64,000 nucleotides of DNA from Anaerolineales bacterium (GCA_015075625.1 JABTTZ010000001.1:682001-746000); one strand, 5' to 3'. Positions 55,037-64,000 are shown, counted from the stretch's first letter. Notes: a model not told the origin generated them from the sequence alone. Program-made: numbers and translations.

Positions 55037-56476
55037 TCATTGCGCCAAATCTTTTCCGACGATCAAGACAATATCGGCGGGGGGGTTTGGCTCCGAGCCG
55101 GCAGTGATGATCGTATTTGTCAGCCCTAATACTTCGGCAAGATAGCGAGCTGTCTTGAATTTGCTGCCATAAACACGAATCTCACTCTGTCCGTAAAGAC
55201 CGACGCCTTCGGCATTCCCCACCCCTACAATATTAAACCCCGCCCCCACAAGGCGATCTCGCGTCCGCCCCGCCAACCCATCGATTCCCGCCCCATTCGC
55301 TATATAGATGGTCGCGTTTTCTTCCGATGCCTGCGGGTTGCTGGGACCGCCCTGCCCGGTGGTGAACAGGTCGCCCACAAGTTGGTAGATTCCCTCATAG
55401 AAGGGCGTCATGACCTGCTCACCAGATTGCAGTGTCGCCGGAAGAAGCTGCCCGCCTTTTTCCGTCTTGATTGTCAACACCGCAGATTTGATTTCCTTTA
55501 CATCTTGGGCAAGAGAGGCTAATTGAAGCGCCTCCTCAAAGGTGAGATTCGTCTTGATGTTTTCGGCAAGGGCACTCCAAATCTCTGGCGCACGCCCAAT
55601 CAGAGTCGATAGCCCGCCAAGCGTCAACACCTTGTCTTTCACTGCCCGAATCACTTCTTGTTGGCGCTGCGCCCGTCCAATATCATCTCCCGCATTGTGA
55701 CGCACCCGCGCATATTGCAGCAGGCGTGTGCTGTCCAATTCTTGACAGCCGGGTTGAAACTCGACGGTGATCACCCCGTAGGTTTCTGTATCTGGGTAGT
55801 TGGCATCAAAGATGCGATCCGTCGGGCAGACCTGGATCGTCCCAATGGCGTTGATCAGCGTCTCAAATGCCTGAAAATTGATCAGGACATAACCCTGAAT
55901 GGGAATGCCCAGAAGGTTTTCGACTGTTTTCACCGCCAACGCTGCCCCCCCGCCTGGGTATTCGTTCAGATCGCCAATATAATTCGCCGCATTGATTCGG
56001 TTTGGCGAGAGCGGCGCATTGAATCCCGGAATCTTTACATAGACATCACGGGGGATGGAGAGCATCGCCGCCTGTTTGCTGATCGGGTCAACACTGAGGA
56101 CGATCAGCGTATCGGTGCGGAAGGGTCCCGTCTCTTGGGGGCGCTGATCAATACCGAGCAGGAGAATCGTCACCCGTTTCGGATCATTCCAGGTGGGAAG
56201 CGCCGTCGGCTCAACAGGGGCGACGGCGACGGGCGTTCCATCCGTTCCTGACTCGGTGGCAAGGGGGGGCGGCGTCTCTGTGTCGGCGGCGATCAAGGGG
56301 ATAGGCGTTGGGCGGATCGCCCCTACTTGCGGCGGTGGGGGAAGCTCAATGGGAGATTGAAGTACCACCGTTTTGACGCCGTTGTAGGCGGCAAACGCCC
56401 CTCCCACCGTCAGCATCGCGCCGACAATCAGAATGACCAACACAAACAAAGGCGAAATACGCATCCGTGATTCCAT
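55037..56476 (-). CDS. LytR-CpsA-Psr (LCP) protein
   Basis: 479 residues with an N-terminal membrane helix (about 8-32), a short Pro-rich segment, the LCP catalytic domain (VTILLLGIDQRP, FRTDTLIVLSVDP, AMLSIPRDVYVKIP, YARVRHNAGDDIGRAQRQQEVIRAV) and a C-terminal LytR_C domain (ATIYIANGAGIDGLAGRTRDRLV). The conserved Arg and Asp residues of the active site are present. It is convergent with the lasso-like peptide gene, 18 bases apart, and may simply be a wall-polymer ligase. It is the second LCP gene within 6 kb. Confidence 0.93.
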   Translation of the reverse strand: MESRMRISPLFVLVILIVGAMLTVGGAFAAYNGVKTVVLQSPIELPPPPQVGAIRPTPIPLIAADTETPPPLATESGTDGTPVAVAPVEPTALPTWNDPKRVTILLLGIDQRPQETGPFRTDTLIVLSVDPISKQAAMLSIPRDVYVKIPGFNAPLSPNRINAANYIGDLNEYPGGGAALAVKTVENLLGIPIQGYVLINFQAFETLINAIGTIQVCPTDRIFDANYPDTETYGVITVEFQPGCQELDSTRLLQYARVRHNAGDDIGRAQRQQEVIRAVKDKVLTLGGLSTLIGRAPEIWSALAENIKTNLTFEEALQLASLAQDVKEIKSAVLTIKTEKGGQLLPATLQSGEQVMTPFYEGIYQLVGDLFTTGQGGPSNPQASEENATIYIANGAGIDGLAGRTRDRLVGAGFNIVGVGNAEGVGLYGQSEIRVYGSKFKTARYLAEVLGLTNTIITAGSEPNPPADIVLIVGKDLAQ

Positions 56477-56639
56477 CCCCTAAGCAACTAACGCGAACGC
56501 GCTGGCATTATAGCCGAAAGTTGATGAGGGATCATGAGAAGGATGATGAGAAAATGCCAGAAAATGCTCTAGTATTCGCCTCCTGCCGCACGTCGTGGTA
56601 GAGTCAACATTGGGCATTCACAGGAGGGCTGAGAGCGCG

Positions 56640-57434
56640 ATGGACGGACGAACACGGTTGGGGGGACTGATTCTTCTCATTCTCTTAGGTGGTTTGGTGG
56701 GCTGTACCCCACCCGTCCCCACCGCAACCCTGCGCCCTGTGGCGTCTCCCACCCCGCAGTTGTTCGCCACCGTTGTCGTGACGCGCCTTTCGGCAACCAA
56801 CTTGCCCACATGGACTCTCCCGCCAACCTTCACCCCGCGTCCAACAAGCACCCGCCTACCCACGAACACACCCATTCCCTCGCGCACCCCGCGCCCATCT
56901 GCCTCCCCCGTTGGCGGCGAGCCTGGGATGATCAGCAAAGATGGGCGGCTCACCGTTGCCTGGACGTTGGACAGTCTGAACGCGGCACTCGCAATGGAAC
57001 TACGCGAGACATGGTATACGGGTGAGATCAATGTTGAGCCGAAGGCACGCCTCAGCAAAGAATCGCTGCTCCTCGAGGTGAACTTTAACGATTTCACCAC
57101 AAGCGGCATTTCCGCCGAGTTTGAGTTCAAACCGCGCATCTTGAGCGGTCAGCTTTACCTCGTTGTTCAGAAAGTGCGCACCACCACTGGCGGAGGTTTG
57201 ACAACAGCCCGTGTGGAGCTAGGCACGGAGATGCTGCGCCGAGCGCTGATGATGCGCGTTGTTCCCGCCGCCATACGGCGCTTTGAAAAGGATATCGCCA
57301 CCTTTGATACGCTTGGGGTCACCCTCACCGAGACCGGCGGCACATTCACCGTGCAAATTACCGGAACAGCAACAGGGACGCCAACTGGCACGCTGACGGA
57401 AACGCCCACCCCATCAGCGACGCCCACCCCCTAA
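56640..57434 (+). CDS. Lipoprotein of the LmeA/DUF2993-like type with Thr/Pro linker
   Basis: Starts at ATG 56640 (AGGAGGG about ten bases upstream; the frame itself opens at 56595). Signal peptide with lipobox LVGC (Cys22), then a Thr/Pro linker (about 25-88), then a soluble domain: WTLDSLNAALAMEL helix, long alternating strands, the LRRALMMRVVPAAIRRFEKDI helix and a last GVTLTETGGTFTVQI strand. It ends in a second TPTPT tail. The domain order parallels the next gene and the one at 18518. Five bases separate it from its neighbour, so the two are a pair made by duplication. Confidence 0.7.
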   Translation: MDGRTRLGGLILLILLGGLVGCTPPVPTATLRPVASPTPQLFATVVVTRLSATNLPTWTLPPTFTPRPTSTRLPTNTPIPSRTPRPSASPVGGEPGMISKDGRLTVAWTLDSLNAALAMELRETWYTGEINVEPKARLSKESLLLEVNFNDFTTSGISAEFEFKPRILSGQLYLVVQKVRTTTGGGLTTARVELGTEMLRRALMMRVVPAAIRRFEKDIATFDTLGVTLTETGGTFTVQITGTATGTPTGTLTETPTPSATPTP

Positions 57435-57438
57435 CCAG

Positions 57439-58185
57439 ATGAGCGGCGTCAAGGCACGACGGGGGTTGTGGTGGGGCATTGCCCTTTTTGCGCTGATCAG
57501 CATTTTGCTCAGCGCCTGTGGCGGGCAGCCGCCTGAACCCACCGTGCCACCCGCGAGAACTGTCACCGCGACGGTTGACGCCACGCCTACAGGGAGCGGG
57601 AGCATCACCCCGCCTCCCACAATCACCCTGCTGCCAACATGGACGCCCGCCGCATCGGTGACACCGCTGCCCACCCTTCGGACGCTCCCCTCGCCCACGC
57701 CGCTCCCCCCAACGGCAACACTTGACCCTGCCGGCGAAGCACCCCCTGCTATCCGCCCGAACACGGCACGCGGGCGCGATGTGATCCTGACACGGGCGCA
57801 GATTAACGCTGCCCTTGCCCGCGCCTTTGACTCCGCCCCTTTTTCATCCTACAGCGCCGCCCCAACGATTGACTTGGGCTTTAATTTCCTCACTCTCAAG
57901 GCATCCCTGATTCCCTTAGGCTCACCTATTGGGGCGTCACCCATTGAGGCGGAACTGATGATCCAGTTCCGCCAGCCGGGGGGCTATCTGGAAACCTATC
58001 CCGTTGAGCTTGTCCCCCTCGATGCGCGTATTGGTACACGCCTGATCAAAGCCAGTGAGGGGCTGTTGCGCGATGTGATTTTGCGTTTACTGGAACGGGC
58101 AGTCGAAGGCGAGATCGTATTCGTCAGCGCGGTGACAGTCCGCCCAGAGGCGCTGACAATCACTATTGTTCGGCAGGGAGAATAG
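57439..58185 (+). CDS. Lipoprotein paralogue of the preceding gene (LmeA/DUF2993-like)
   Basis: 248 residues, lipobox LSAC (Cys27), a Thr/Pro linker (about 33-100), then LTRAQINAALARAFDS, an extended strand pair, the KASEGLLRDVILRLLERAV helix and a TVRPEALTITIV strand. This matches the order of the 168-residue protein at 18518 closely, helix for helix. The folding type suggests binding of an elongated hydrophobic ligand at the cell surface, but that rests on resemblance only. Confidence 0.7.
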   Translation: MSGVKARRGLWWGIALFALISILLSACGGQPPEPTVPPARTVTATVDATPTGSGSITPPPTITLLPTWTPAASVTPLPTLRTLPSPTPLPPTATLDPAGEAPPAIRPNTARGRDVILTRAQINAALARAFDSAPFSSYSAAPTIDLGFNFLTLKASLIPLGSPIGASPIEAELMIQFRQPGGYLETYPVELVPLDARIGTRLIKASEGLLRDVILRLLERAVEGEIVFVSAVTVRPEALTITIVRQGE

Positions 58186-58198
58186 GAGCATACCCGTC

Positions 58199-59011
58199 GT
58201 GAATTCTGCGGCAAGCACCATCTTGTTCATCGATTTGGATGGAACGTGCATGGTAAATCCCTTTGCGCGGCAAGTGTTCCCTCGTGTCATGGGGATGCTC
58301 TCGCAGGCATGTGCGCTCCCCCCCGAAAATCTGCTGCGGCAAGTCCTTGCCGAAAACGCCCACCGTCAGACGCTCCCCAATCCCCTTTCCGCCGCCTGGG
58401 TATGGGATTGGGATCAGATTGTCCAAGAAATTGCCGGACGGCATGGCATCCCGCTAGGGGTAATCCCCCTCGATATATGCGCTGTCCTTGCCCGCCAGTA
58501 TGCCGCCCCGCCCGACACGGCAACCCTTGACGAGGCAGAAGTACACCTGTGCGCCCTTCGCGCCGCGCACCGCGTTTTGAATGTCGCCTCGATGGGCTTA
58601 AATGTCTACCAACGCCCCGTCTTGGATGCGCTTGGTCTGACGGAGTGTTTCGATGACTTCCTGATGCCCGATATAACTGGTTTTCAAAAGACAGAGCGGG
58701 GTTTCTTTGCTCGCTACCTAGATGACCCCGCTGCCCCACCGCACCGCTGCTACATCAGTGTGGGTGATAATTTTATGCACGATGTTGCCGCCCCAAAACG
58801 CTTGGGGTTCAGCGCTGTGCTGCGCCTTCCCGTTCCAGAGCTAGAATCCCTTTCGCCCTTTGAGCGCCCCGCCCACATTGAGCCATTTTCAGCGCACATC
58901 CAGCGTTACCCTGCCGAGACCGGAGGGGTTCTCCCCGACGCGGTGATCGTCCACCTGAGCGAATTGGCAGAGGTGGTGCGCGTCTTAGAAGCAAACGCGC
59001 CAACGGGCTAA
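58199..59011 (+). CDS. HAD-superfamily hydrolase
   Basis: A 270-residue phosphatase-like protein with HAD motif I LFIDLDGTCMVNPFA (nucleophile Asp and acid Asp), a helical cap (about 30-110), motif II around VASMGLNVYQ, Lys in GFQKTERGFF and motif IV SVGDNFMHDV. The family removes phosphate from small molecules; the substrate is unknown. A GTG start at 58199 with GGAG about nine bases before fits better than the ATT-like beginning at 58166. It is convergent with the glycosyltransferase downstream, one base between the stops. Confidence 0.85.
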   Translation: MNSAASTILFIDLDGTCMVNPFARQVFPRVMGMLSQACALPPENLLRQVLAENAHRQTLPNPLSAAWVWDWDQIVQEIAGRHGIPLGVIPLDICAVLARQYAAPPDTATLDEAEVHLCALRAAHRVLNVASMGLNVYQRPVLDALGLTECFDDFLMPDITGFQKTERGFFARYLDDPAAPPHRCYISVGDNFMHDVAAPKRLGFSAVLRLPVPELESLSPFERPAHIEPFSAHIQRYPAETGGVLPDAVIVHLSELAEVVRVLEANAPTG

Positions 59012-59012
59012 G

Positions 59013-60329
59013 TCAGTTCGGCGGAGATGAGTCCGCCGGAGGTGGAAAAAACGCCGCCCCCACCAACGGGAAAAAGGCAGCTATCCCCGCCAAGCCGTGC
59101 CGCGTATCCAATACCGCCGTTTGAAGCGCCACCGCTAAGCCAATGACGACAACGAACAACAGCCCCAAAACAAAGAGATGTGTGCGTTTGCCCCGCCGCC
59201 ACAAGCGCACACCCCCCACCGCCGCCCCTAGAATCATCCCTATGTTGATCACTCCCCCTACAGGACGAGGAAAAAAGCTGTCATCCGGCGCGACGGTCAA
59301 AATACGCCAGATACCATAAGGCGTGTTCAGGATATACCACTGTGGGTATTTCAGGATCGTCTCAAGGGCAAGTGTGCTGATCACCGCATGTTCGGCGGGC
59401 GTCGGTTGGTAGTAGTCCCAAATCGCCACCGGCGAGATGCTTTCCAATGGGGGGATAGCGTTCCCCTGTCGCCGCTCAATCTCTTGAATATAGCGGGCGT
59501 AAATAAGCTCAACGGGATCGTCCGTTGCCCGCCGTTCGGAGGAGGTGGCACGCATAAAGAGGAGCATCCACTGTCCAGCAGTGGAAAAGGTGGGAATTCC
59601 CCCATACACCGCATTGCGCAGTGTGGGTAAAACAAAAGGCAGGGCGGCAATTGCCACCCACATAGCCACAATAGCAGCCCGTCCATACAGCCGCCACGTC
59701 CGACGCAGCCGCCAAAGGATAATTGCCACAAGCAGGAAGGGCAGGACAATCGTCGCTGAGCGTCCCAGATTTGCCAGCGCAAACAATGCGCCAGCAATGA
59801 GCAGATCATGCCACATTGGGCGCTTCAAAAAGCGGGCAAAAAAGACCAGCCCATAGACGAGGAAAACCATCATGAGCGCGTCCGTCATGTAACAGACGCT
59901 TGCCGAGATCATCGCTGGATAACAGGCGGCAGCCAGCCCCGCCACGAATGCCCCTCGCCCAGATAAGCCGATTAGATGGGCAAAGCGGTAGATCAACAGA
60001 CAGGTCAACACGTTCAGAAGGAGGTTGATCCCAATAATCACGATGGGGCTTTCCCCCACCACCGCATAGATCGCGCCGGCAAGGGCGGGAAACAAAAACG
60101 GGCGCGGGAGGAAGGTACTCGGACTCAGATCGCCAATCAGGTAAACATGGTGTGCCATACCGAGGTATGTTCCGGGATCGCCCCCACAGCGTGGGGCGGG
60201 ATCAGCCTGTTGAATCAAGTACACATTTACAAAGGGAATCCCTCGCAAAAGGAGGGCGAGAGCGGCAATCATCAGCAGATGTGCCAACTGTGAGCGGGTC
60301 TTGGGGGTAGGGATTTCATTCATAAGCAC
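59013..60329 (-). CDS. Polytopic membrane glycosyltransferase (GT39/ArnT-like)
   Basis: 438 residues with about ten hydrophobic helices. After the first helix the extracytoplasmic loop has VNVYLIQQADPAPRCGGDPGTYLGMAHHVY, with the acidic residue pattern of GT-C transferases. Further helices run through to a C-terminal hydrophobic segment and a short hydrophilic tail. No soluble C-terminal domain, unlike the protein at 15337. Donor and acceptor unknown; a polyprenyl-phosphate sugar is expected by family. Confidence 0.8.
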   Translation of the reverse strand: MLMNEIPTPKTRSQLAHLLMIAALALLLRGIPFVNVYLIQQADPAPRCGGDPGTYLGMAHHVYLIGDLSPSTFLPRPFLFPALAGAIYAVVGESPIVIIGINLLLNVLTCLLIYRFAHLIGLSGRGAFVAGLAAACYPAMISASVCYMTDALMMVFLVYGLVFFARFLKRPMWHDLLIAGALFALANLGRSATIVLPFLLVAIILWRLRRTWRLYGRAAIVAMWVAIAALPFVLPTLRNAVYGGIPTFSTAGQWMLLFMRATSSERRATDDPVELIYARYIQEIERRQGNAIPPLESISPVAIWDYYQPTPAEHAVISTLALETILKYPQWYILNTPYGIWRILTVAPDDSFFPRPVGGVINIGMILGAAVGGVRLWRRGKRTHLFVLGLLFVVVIGLAVALQTAVLDTRHGLAGIAAFFPLVGAAFFPPPADSSPPN

Positions 60330-60376
60330 ACTATAATACCCCGCGCCAAAGGGTCATTTTTTTGGGAGATTATGGC

Positions 60377-61519
60377 ATGACACAAACAGCAGCAATCATC
60401 GGAACAGGCTTTATGGGGCGTGTCCACACAGAGGCGCTCCGGCGGGTGGGCGTCACCGTCCTCGGCATATTAGGATCATCCCCAGAGAAAAGCCGTCAAG
60501 CGGCAGAGTCGTTCGCCATCCCCCACGCCTACCCCCATGTTGACGCCCTCGCTGCCGATCCATCGGTGCAGGTCGTTCATGTAACCACCCCTAATAAGGA
60601 TCACTTCTCCCAATGCGAACGCCTTTTAAAGGCGGGCAAACATGTCATTTGCGAGAAGCCGCTCGCGATGAACGCCGCAGAATCAGCGCAGTTGGTCGCC
60701 CTTGCCGCCGCACACCCCACCCTTGTCGCCTGTGTCAATTACAACCTTCGCTATTACCCCATGATCCAACACTGCCGCGCCATGGTGCGGGCGGGCGAAA
60801 TTGGGACCATCCTTGCCGTGCGCGGGGCATATGTCCAAGATTGGCTGCTCTACCCAACGGATTGGAATTGGCGGGTAGAGGCAGCGGCGGGCGGCAAACT
60901 GCGGGCAGTGGGCGATATTGGGACGCACTGGTTGGATATGATCAGTTTCATCACCGGACTCACCGTTGAATCGCTCTGCGCAGACATGGCAACCGTCCAC
61001 CCCACACGCCGCAAACCCCGCCACACGGCAGAAACCTTTCAAAGTGCTGGCGCACAAACCACCGACGATACCCGCGTCGATACCGAAGATTGGGCGAGTG
61101 TCCTGCTCCGTTATGCGGGCGGTGTGCGGGGGGCAATGAGTACCGGACAGATCACCGCCGGGCGCAAGAATTCACTCAGCTTTGAAATTTCCGGCTCAAA
61201 AGGGGCGCTGGCGTGGCATCACGAAAACCCCAACGAACTGTGGATCGGGCGGCGCGATACGCCAAACGAGGTAATCATCAAAGACCCAAATCTGATGCGC
61301 CCCGAAGCGCGGGACTATGCCAACTATCCGGGAGGTCATGCCGAGGGCTATTCGGAGACCTTCAAAGAACTCTACCGTGCGGTGTACAGGTACATTGCAC
61401 AGGGCGATTTCGCCGCTCCGCGCCCGTTCCCCACCTTTGCCGATGGACATCAGCAGATGTGCCTGTGTGACGCCATCCTTGCCAGCCACGAAGGGCATGG
61501 GTGGGTGACGGTAGGCTGA
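60377..61519 (+). CDS. Gfo/Idh/MocA family NAD(P)-dependent oxidoreductase
   Basis: 380 residues. N-terminal Rossmann domain with [19 protein letters not shown], the [34 protein letters not shown] block (EKP motif, Lys typical) and the C-terminal alpha/beta domain with [17 protein letters not shown], where D..TH is the usual catalytic region. It probably oxidises or reduces a sugar or inositol. The preferred ATG at 60377 has GGGAG about nine bases upstream; the frame opens at 60362. A sugar-binding protein gene faces it from the other side of a terminator. Confidence 0.92.
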   Translation: MTQTAAIIGTGFMGRVHTEALRRVGVTVLGILGSSPEKSRQAAESFAIPHAYPHVDALAADPSVQVVHVTTPNKDHFSQCERLLKAGKHVICEKPLAMNAAESAQLVALAAAHPTLVACVNYNLRYYPMIQHCRAMVRAGEIGTILAVRGAYVQDWLLYPTDWNWRVEAAAGGKLRAVGDIGTHWLDMISFITGLTVESLCADMATVHPTRRKPRHTAETFQSAGAQTTDDTRVDTEDWASVLLRYAGGVRGAMSTGQITAGRKNSLSFEISGSKGALAWHHENPNELWIGRRDTPNEVIIKDPNLMRPEARDYANYPGGHAEGYSETFKELYRAVYRYIAQGDFAAPRPFPTFADGHQQMCLCDAILASHEGHGWVTVG

Positions 61520-61540
61520 GAGGTTCGGGGGAATCAAAAA

Positions 61541-61568
61541 CCCCTTTTCCCGCGTGCGGGAAAAGGGG
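61541..61568. terminator. Bidirectional hairpin terminator between converging genes
   Basis: Arms CCCCTTTTCCCGC and GCGGGAAAAGGGG match perfectly, twelve or thirteen pairs around a GT-containing tip. It stands 22 bases after the Gfo/Idh/MocA stop and 40 bases from the binding-protein stop on the other strand. It lacks a long U run but is well placed for both genes. Confidence 0.6.
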
Positions 61569-61608
61569 GTGATCTCCGTCCGACGCTTTCGCGCCGGAAT
61601 CACCTAGT

Positions 61609-62979
61609 TTACTTGCCGCCTGCTTCATCCAGCAGTTTGTTTGCCGCTTCGTCCAGCGCCTTCAGCGTTTCGGCAACATCCGCGCCATCGAGGATGTTAT
61701 TGAACGCCTTGCCCGCTTCGCTGCGGACGGTCTGGTAGACGGACACGCCGGGTTCTTCGTTCGTGCTGCCCAAAAGGTCAAAGACCTGCTTGTAGGGAGC
61801 GCCTGTGCCTTCTTTGGCAAAAACCTCGCCAAGCGCATCTGCCGCCGACTTGCGCACGGGGAAGTAGTTTGTCCCCGCCGCCCAGAGTGCCTGCGCATCG
61901 GCTTCGCTGAACCAGCGCATGAACAACCACGAGGAAAGAATTTCCGCCGGGGTCTTGCCCTTGCTAACTAACGAATTGCTTGCGCCGTAAACATTCTGGA
62001 TCGGTACATCCCCATAGCCCGGGATCGGACCAATGGCGAATTGGAAGGGCTTCTCAGACTTGGAAATTGCATCCCACACGAAGGGAATACCAGAGGATGA
62101 ACCGGTGTAGAACAGCGACTTGCCATTGGCAAAGCTGTTCTGGTCGGCGTTGCGCTCTGGGATTTTCTTCGCACAGCCTTCAGCGATCATCTCCTGCATC
62201 ACGGTGGGCATTTCGGTCACGTTTTCGTAGGTGAACCCGTTTTCCGCATCATACATGTTGCTGCCCGCGGCAAATGCTGCCGCTGCAAGGAACGAAGCAT
62301 CCGTGCGCACCATGTACCCATCACGATTGGCGGGGTCAACGGCGACGAACTTACAGGTAACTTCCTTGAATTCTGCCCACGACTTCGGCGGCGCATCGTA
62401 ACCGAGTTCCTTCAGCGCGTCGGGGTTGTAATAGAGCGATTCCATCGAACGGTAGGTGGCAAAGCCGAGGCGCTGCCCATCGAAGGCACTGCTCAGATCG
62501 CTGAAGAAGAAATTCACGAAGAAATCGTCCTCAAAGTCCTGAATGCCAATGACCGGATCGCTGAACAAGGGGTTCATATCAGCCAACGCGCCGTCGTTCT
62601 GATAGACAGTGGCTTGGTTCGGGTAGGCTACAACAATGTTTGGCAGTTCGCCTGTCTGCAACCCGGCGGTCATGGCGGTGAAGGCGTTGTCGTAATTTTC
62701 CTTCGTCACTGCCTCTGCCGTGATGCCAAAGGGGTTTTCGGCATTGAACTTCTCAACGAGACTCTTGACAACTTCTTCACGGCTGCCCGTGTGCTGGTGC
62801 CACCAAACAATTTTTGTACCCTTCACATCAACGCCCTTGAAGTCGCCATCAGCAAGGGGCAAGCTCAAATCAAAGGTCTTTACATACTTGCTCGTTTGGG
62901 CGTGGGCGTTCCCACCAACCATCCCAAACAGGACGGCGGCGACGAGCGCAACCACTAACATAAGATTGAATTTACGCAT
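61609..62979 (-). CDS. ABC transporter extracellular sugar-binding protein (family 1)
   Basis: 456 residues. Signal peptide (1-28, cut near AHAQT), then a family 1 solute-binding fold with GTKIVWWHQHTGSREEVVKSLVEKFNAENPFGITAEAV at the start, the ANGKSLFYTGSSSG hinge region and SSWLFMRWFSEADAQALWAAGTNYFPVRKSAAD near the end. It captures a sugar or sugar derivative for an ABC importer. No lipobox is seen. No permease or ATPase genes are in view downstream on the minus strand; the next gene there is absent within the window. Confidence 0.92.
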   Translation of the reverse strand: MRKFNLMLVVALVAAVLFGMVGGNAHAQTSKYVKTFDLSLPLADGDFKGVDVKGTKIVWWHQHTGSREEVVKSLVEKFNAENPFGITAEAVTKENYDNAFTAMTAGLQTGELPNIVVAYPNQATVYQNDGALADMNPLFSDPVIGIQDFEDDFFVNFFFSDLSSAFDGQRLGFATYRSMESLYYNPDALKELGYDAPPKSWAEFKEVTCKFVAVDPANRDGYMVRTDASFLAAAAFAAGSNMYDAENGFTYENVTEMPTVMQEMIAEGCAKKIPERNADQNSFANGKSLFYTGSSSGIPFVWDAISKSEKPFQFAIGPIPGYGDVPIQNVYGASNSLVSKGKTPAEILSSWLFMRWFSEADAQALWAAGTNYFPVRKSAADALGEVFAKEGTGAPYKQVFDLLGSTNEEPGVSVYQTVRSEAGKAFNNILDGADVAETLKALDEAANKLLDEAGGK

Positions 62980-63063
62980 GGATACAATCCTCCCAAAGGG
63001 TAGACGTTCTCATTCGTTGGGGATTTCTTTCCTCAACTACGTTTAGAGAGCATACCGAAATGA

Positions 63064-63080
63064 TGTTAAGAGTTTGTTAA
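63064..63080. promoter_or_regulatory. Candidate operator: two TGTTAA half-sites 11 bp apart
   Basis: Two direct copies of TGTTAA (63064 and 63075) one helical turn apart, about 85 bases upstream of the sugar-binding protein start. A regulator of the sugar-binding gene could bind here. The A+T-rich setting makes chance a real alternative. Confidence 0.3.
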
Positions 63081-63189
63081 ATATTGCGCGGGCTTGATTA
63101 ATTTCTGAGAGTAGTTTCGTTGTCGTCACGCCGTATTCATTGTGGGCTCCCCACTCCCAAAGGGCAGTCCAAGCCGGAAGTTCCCTCAA

Positions 63190-63450
63190 GCCTCTTGTGG
63201 AAGAAGGGGGTAGGGGGATGAGGGCTCCCGCCTAACGTCTAAGCATGTTTTGCGCCAAAGAAGGGAGAAAAACCTGTGCCACTACGCCTTTAAGCCCTGT
63301 CGGGGCGGTTAGCCATAGCCCGCTACTTTTAAGGCGGGCGTTCCCCCGACGGGGTGAGGGTTTGCGCCCAAAAGGGTGGGTGGGAGGCACAGCCTCCCAA
63401 AGAGTCTATCCCCCCTCTCCCTGTCGCGCAGCGGAAGGGAGAGGGGGTGA
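63190..63450. repeat. Diverged composite repeat, copy D
   Basis: Pieces of the composite repeat in changed order: GAAGGGGGTAGGGGGATGAGGG, GCCCTGTCGGGGCGGTTAGCC, a TAGCCCGCTACTTTTAAGGCGGGCG stem, then CCCCCTCTCCCTGTCGCGCAG with GAAGGGAGAGGGGGTGAGGG. The stem again pairs although bases differ from copies A-C. The rest of the 0.7 kb spacer up to 63676 should hold the aconitase promoter. I see an A+T-rich stretch at 63610-63630 but no clear -35/-10 pair. Confidence 0.5.
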
Positions 63451-63676
63451 GGGCAACGGATGCTTGATGCGCCCACATTTGTTGCGGTAAAGGCAGTAGA
63501 AAAACCCGTAGGTATGCGCCATGCCGCTTTTTCACTGTGGCTGTATTGAGACACCTTACACACATCCGAAAATCATTATCGATACGCCACCCTTCCCAAT
63601 CTGGGTTAAAATAAAAATACACCTATATTTTTTAACGACCCCGCGACGACACACGGGATCACCGAGAGGAGCCCCA

Positions 63677-64000
63677 ATGACCTCCAACCCAATGGATCGG
63701 TTTGGCGCACGCACCGCCTTTGAAACGGGCAGCGGTTCGGCGTTCATGTACCGCATCAATCGCCTCGAAGAACTCAAGATCGCGCCCGTATCCCACCTTC
63801 CCATCTCCATGAAAATTCTTCTCGAATCCGCCCTCCGTAACCTAAACGGCTATGACGTGACCGAGGATGACGTAGTAGCGCTTGCCGAATGGAACGCCAA
63901 GCAGCCCGCCTCCCGTGAAATTCCCTTCATGCCCGCCCGTGTTCTCATGCAAGATTATACCGGCGTCCCCTGTATGGTTGATCTTGCCGCTATGCGCAAC
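63677..64000 (+). CDS. acnA: Aconitate hydratase (3' end outside window)
   Basis: The first 108 codons of an aconitase of the AcnA/IRP type: ATG 63677 with AGAGGAG a few bases before, then INRLEELKIAPVSHLPISMKILLESALRN, the family's opening, and PFMPARVLMQDYTGVPCMVDLAAMRN. Full AcnA is about 890-900 residues, and the Cys ligands of the 4Fe-4S cluster come later. It interconverts citrate and isocitrate in the citric acid cycle. Confidence 0.93.
   Translation, partial: MTSNPMDRFGARTAFETGSGSAFMYRINRLEELKIAPVSHLPISMKILLESALRNLNGYDVTEDDVVALAEWNAKQPASREIPFMPARVLMQDYTGVPCMVDLAAMRN

Overview
The window reads as chromosomal DNA of a Chloroflexota bacterium, most likely Anaerolineae or a close relative. 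This is inferred from style, not from a marker gene. The signs are G+C-rich DNA, many secreted proteins with long Thr/Pro linkers, two LCP (LytR-CpsA-Psr) proteins, lipoproteins with no outer-membrane machinery, and housekeeping genes (gatB, prs, malQ, pcm, aconitase) scattered singly among membrane glycosyltransferases. I see no rRNA, tRNA, CRISPR array, transposase or prophage.

Layout. 1-1034: end of a GntR/HutC regulator and a decayed CorA remnant. 1310-12093 (minus): a near-continuous gene string of a 1058-residue protein of unknown function, a candidate type II restriction endonuclease and its DNA methyltransferase, rmlD, a family 2 glycosyltransferase, gatB, malQ and a small-molecule methyltransferase. 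12572-24812: a secreted double-CAP protein, a lone Nfu N-terminal domain protein, a membrane glycosyltransferase with a secreted partner, an AlaX-type editing protein, lipoproteins, an MFS transporter, a DUF59 protein and a secreted gluzincin peptidase. 25235-32765: a membrane-anchored CHAT protease divergent from a pair of SF1 helicase-like proteins and pcm. 33123-41637: pyruvate dehydrogenase E1alpha/E1beta/E2, a CcrM-type DNA methyltransferase, prs, ftcD and an M23 peptidase. 41891-44106: a beta-propeller protein and an iron alcohol dehydrogenase. 44114-49050 (minus): a five-gene operon of nicotinamidase-like hydrolase, VWA protein, NADAR ADP-ribose hydrolase, PP2C phosphatase and a kinase/zinc-ribbon/propeller protein. 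49273-64000: aminotransferase, two LCP proteins flanking an asparagine-synthetase-like cyclase and a 55-residue peptide, lipoproteins, HAD hydrolase, glycosyltransferase, Gfo/Idh/MocA dehydrogenase, sugar-binding protein, and the start of aconitase.

The two strongest candidates for a new system are these. (1) The 44-49 kb operon joins the TerY-P type triad (VWA, PP2C, kinase) to two enzymes of NAD/ADP-ribose chemistry (NADAR and a nicotinamidase-like hydrolase). (2) The 54.85 kb peptide is absent from ordinary ORF lists because it is short. It carries a full lasso-peptide leader motif (YxxPxLxxxGxxxxxT) and an Asp at core position 9, and it lies divergent from a lasso-cyclase-like asparagine synthetase homologue. 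No RRE or leader peptidase gene is in view.

Non-coding spacers hold a dispersed composite repeat of about 270 bp (clear copies at 12.3, 25.0 and 36.4 kb, a diverged one at 63.3 kb). It is built of small hairpins. One of these, a GGGGCGCA/TGCGCCCC palindrome, also occurs alone, including twice between genes of the NADAR operon.
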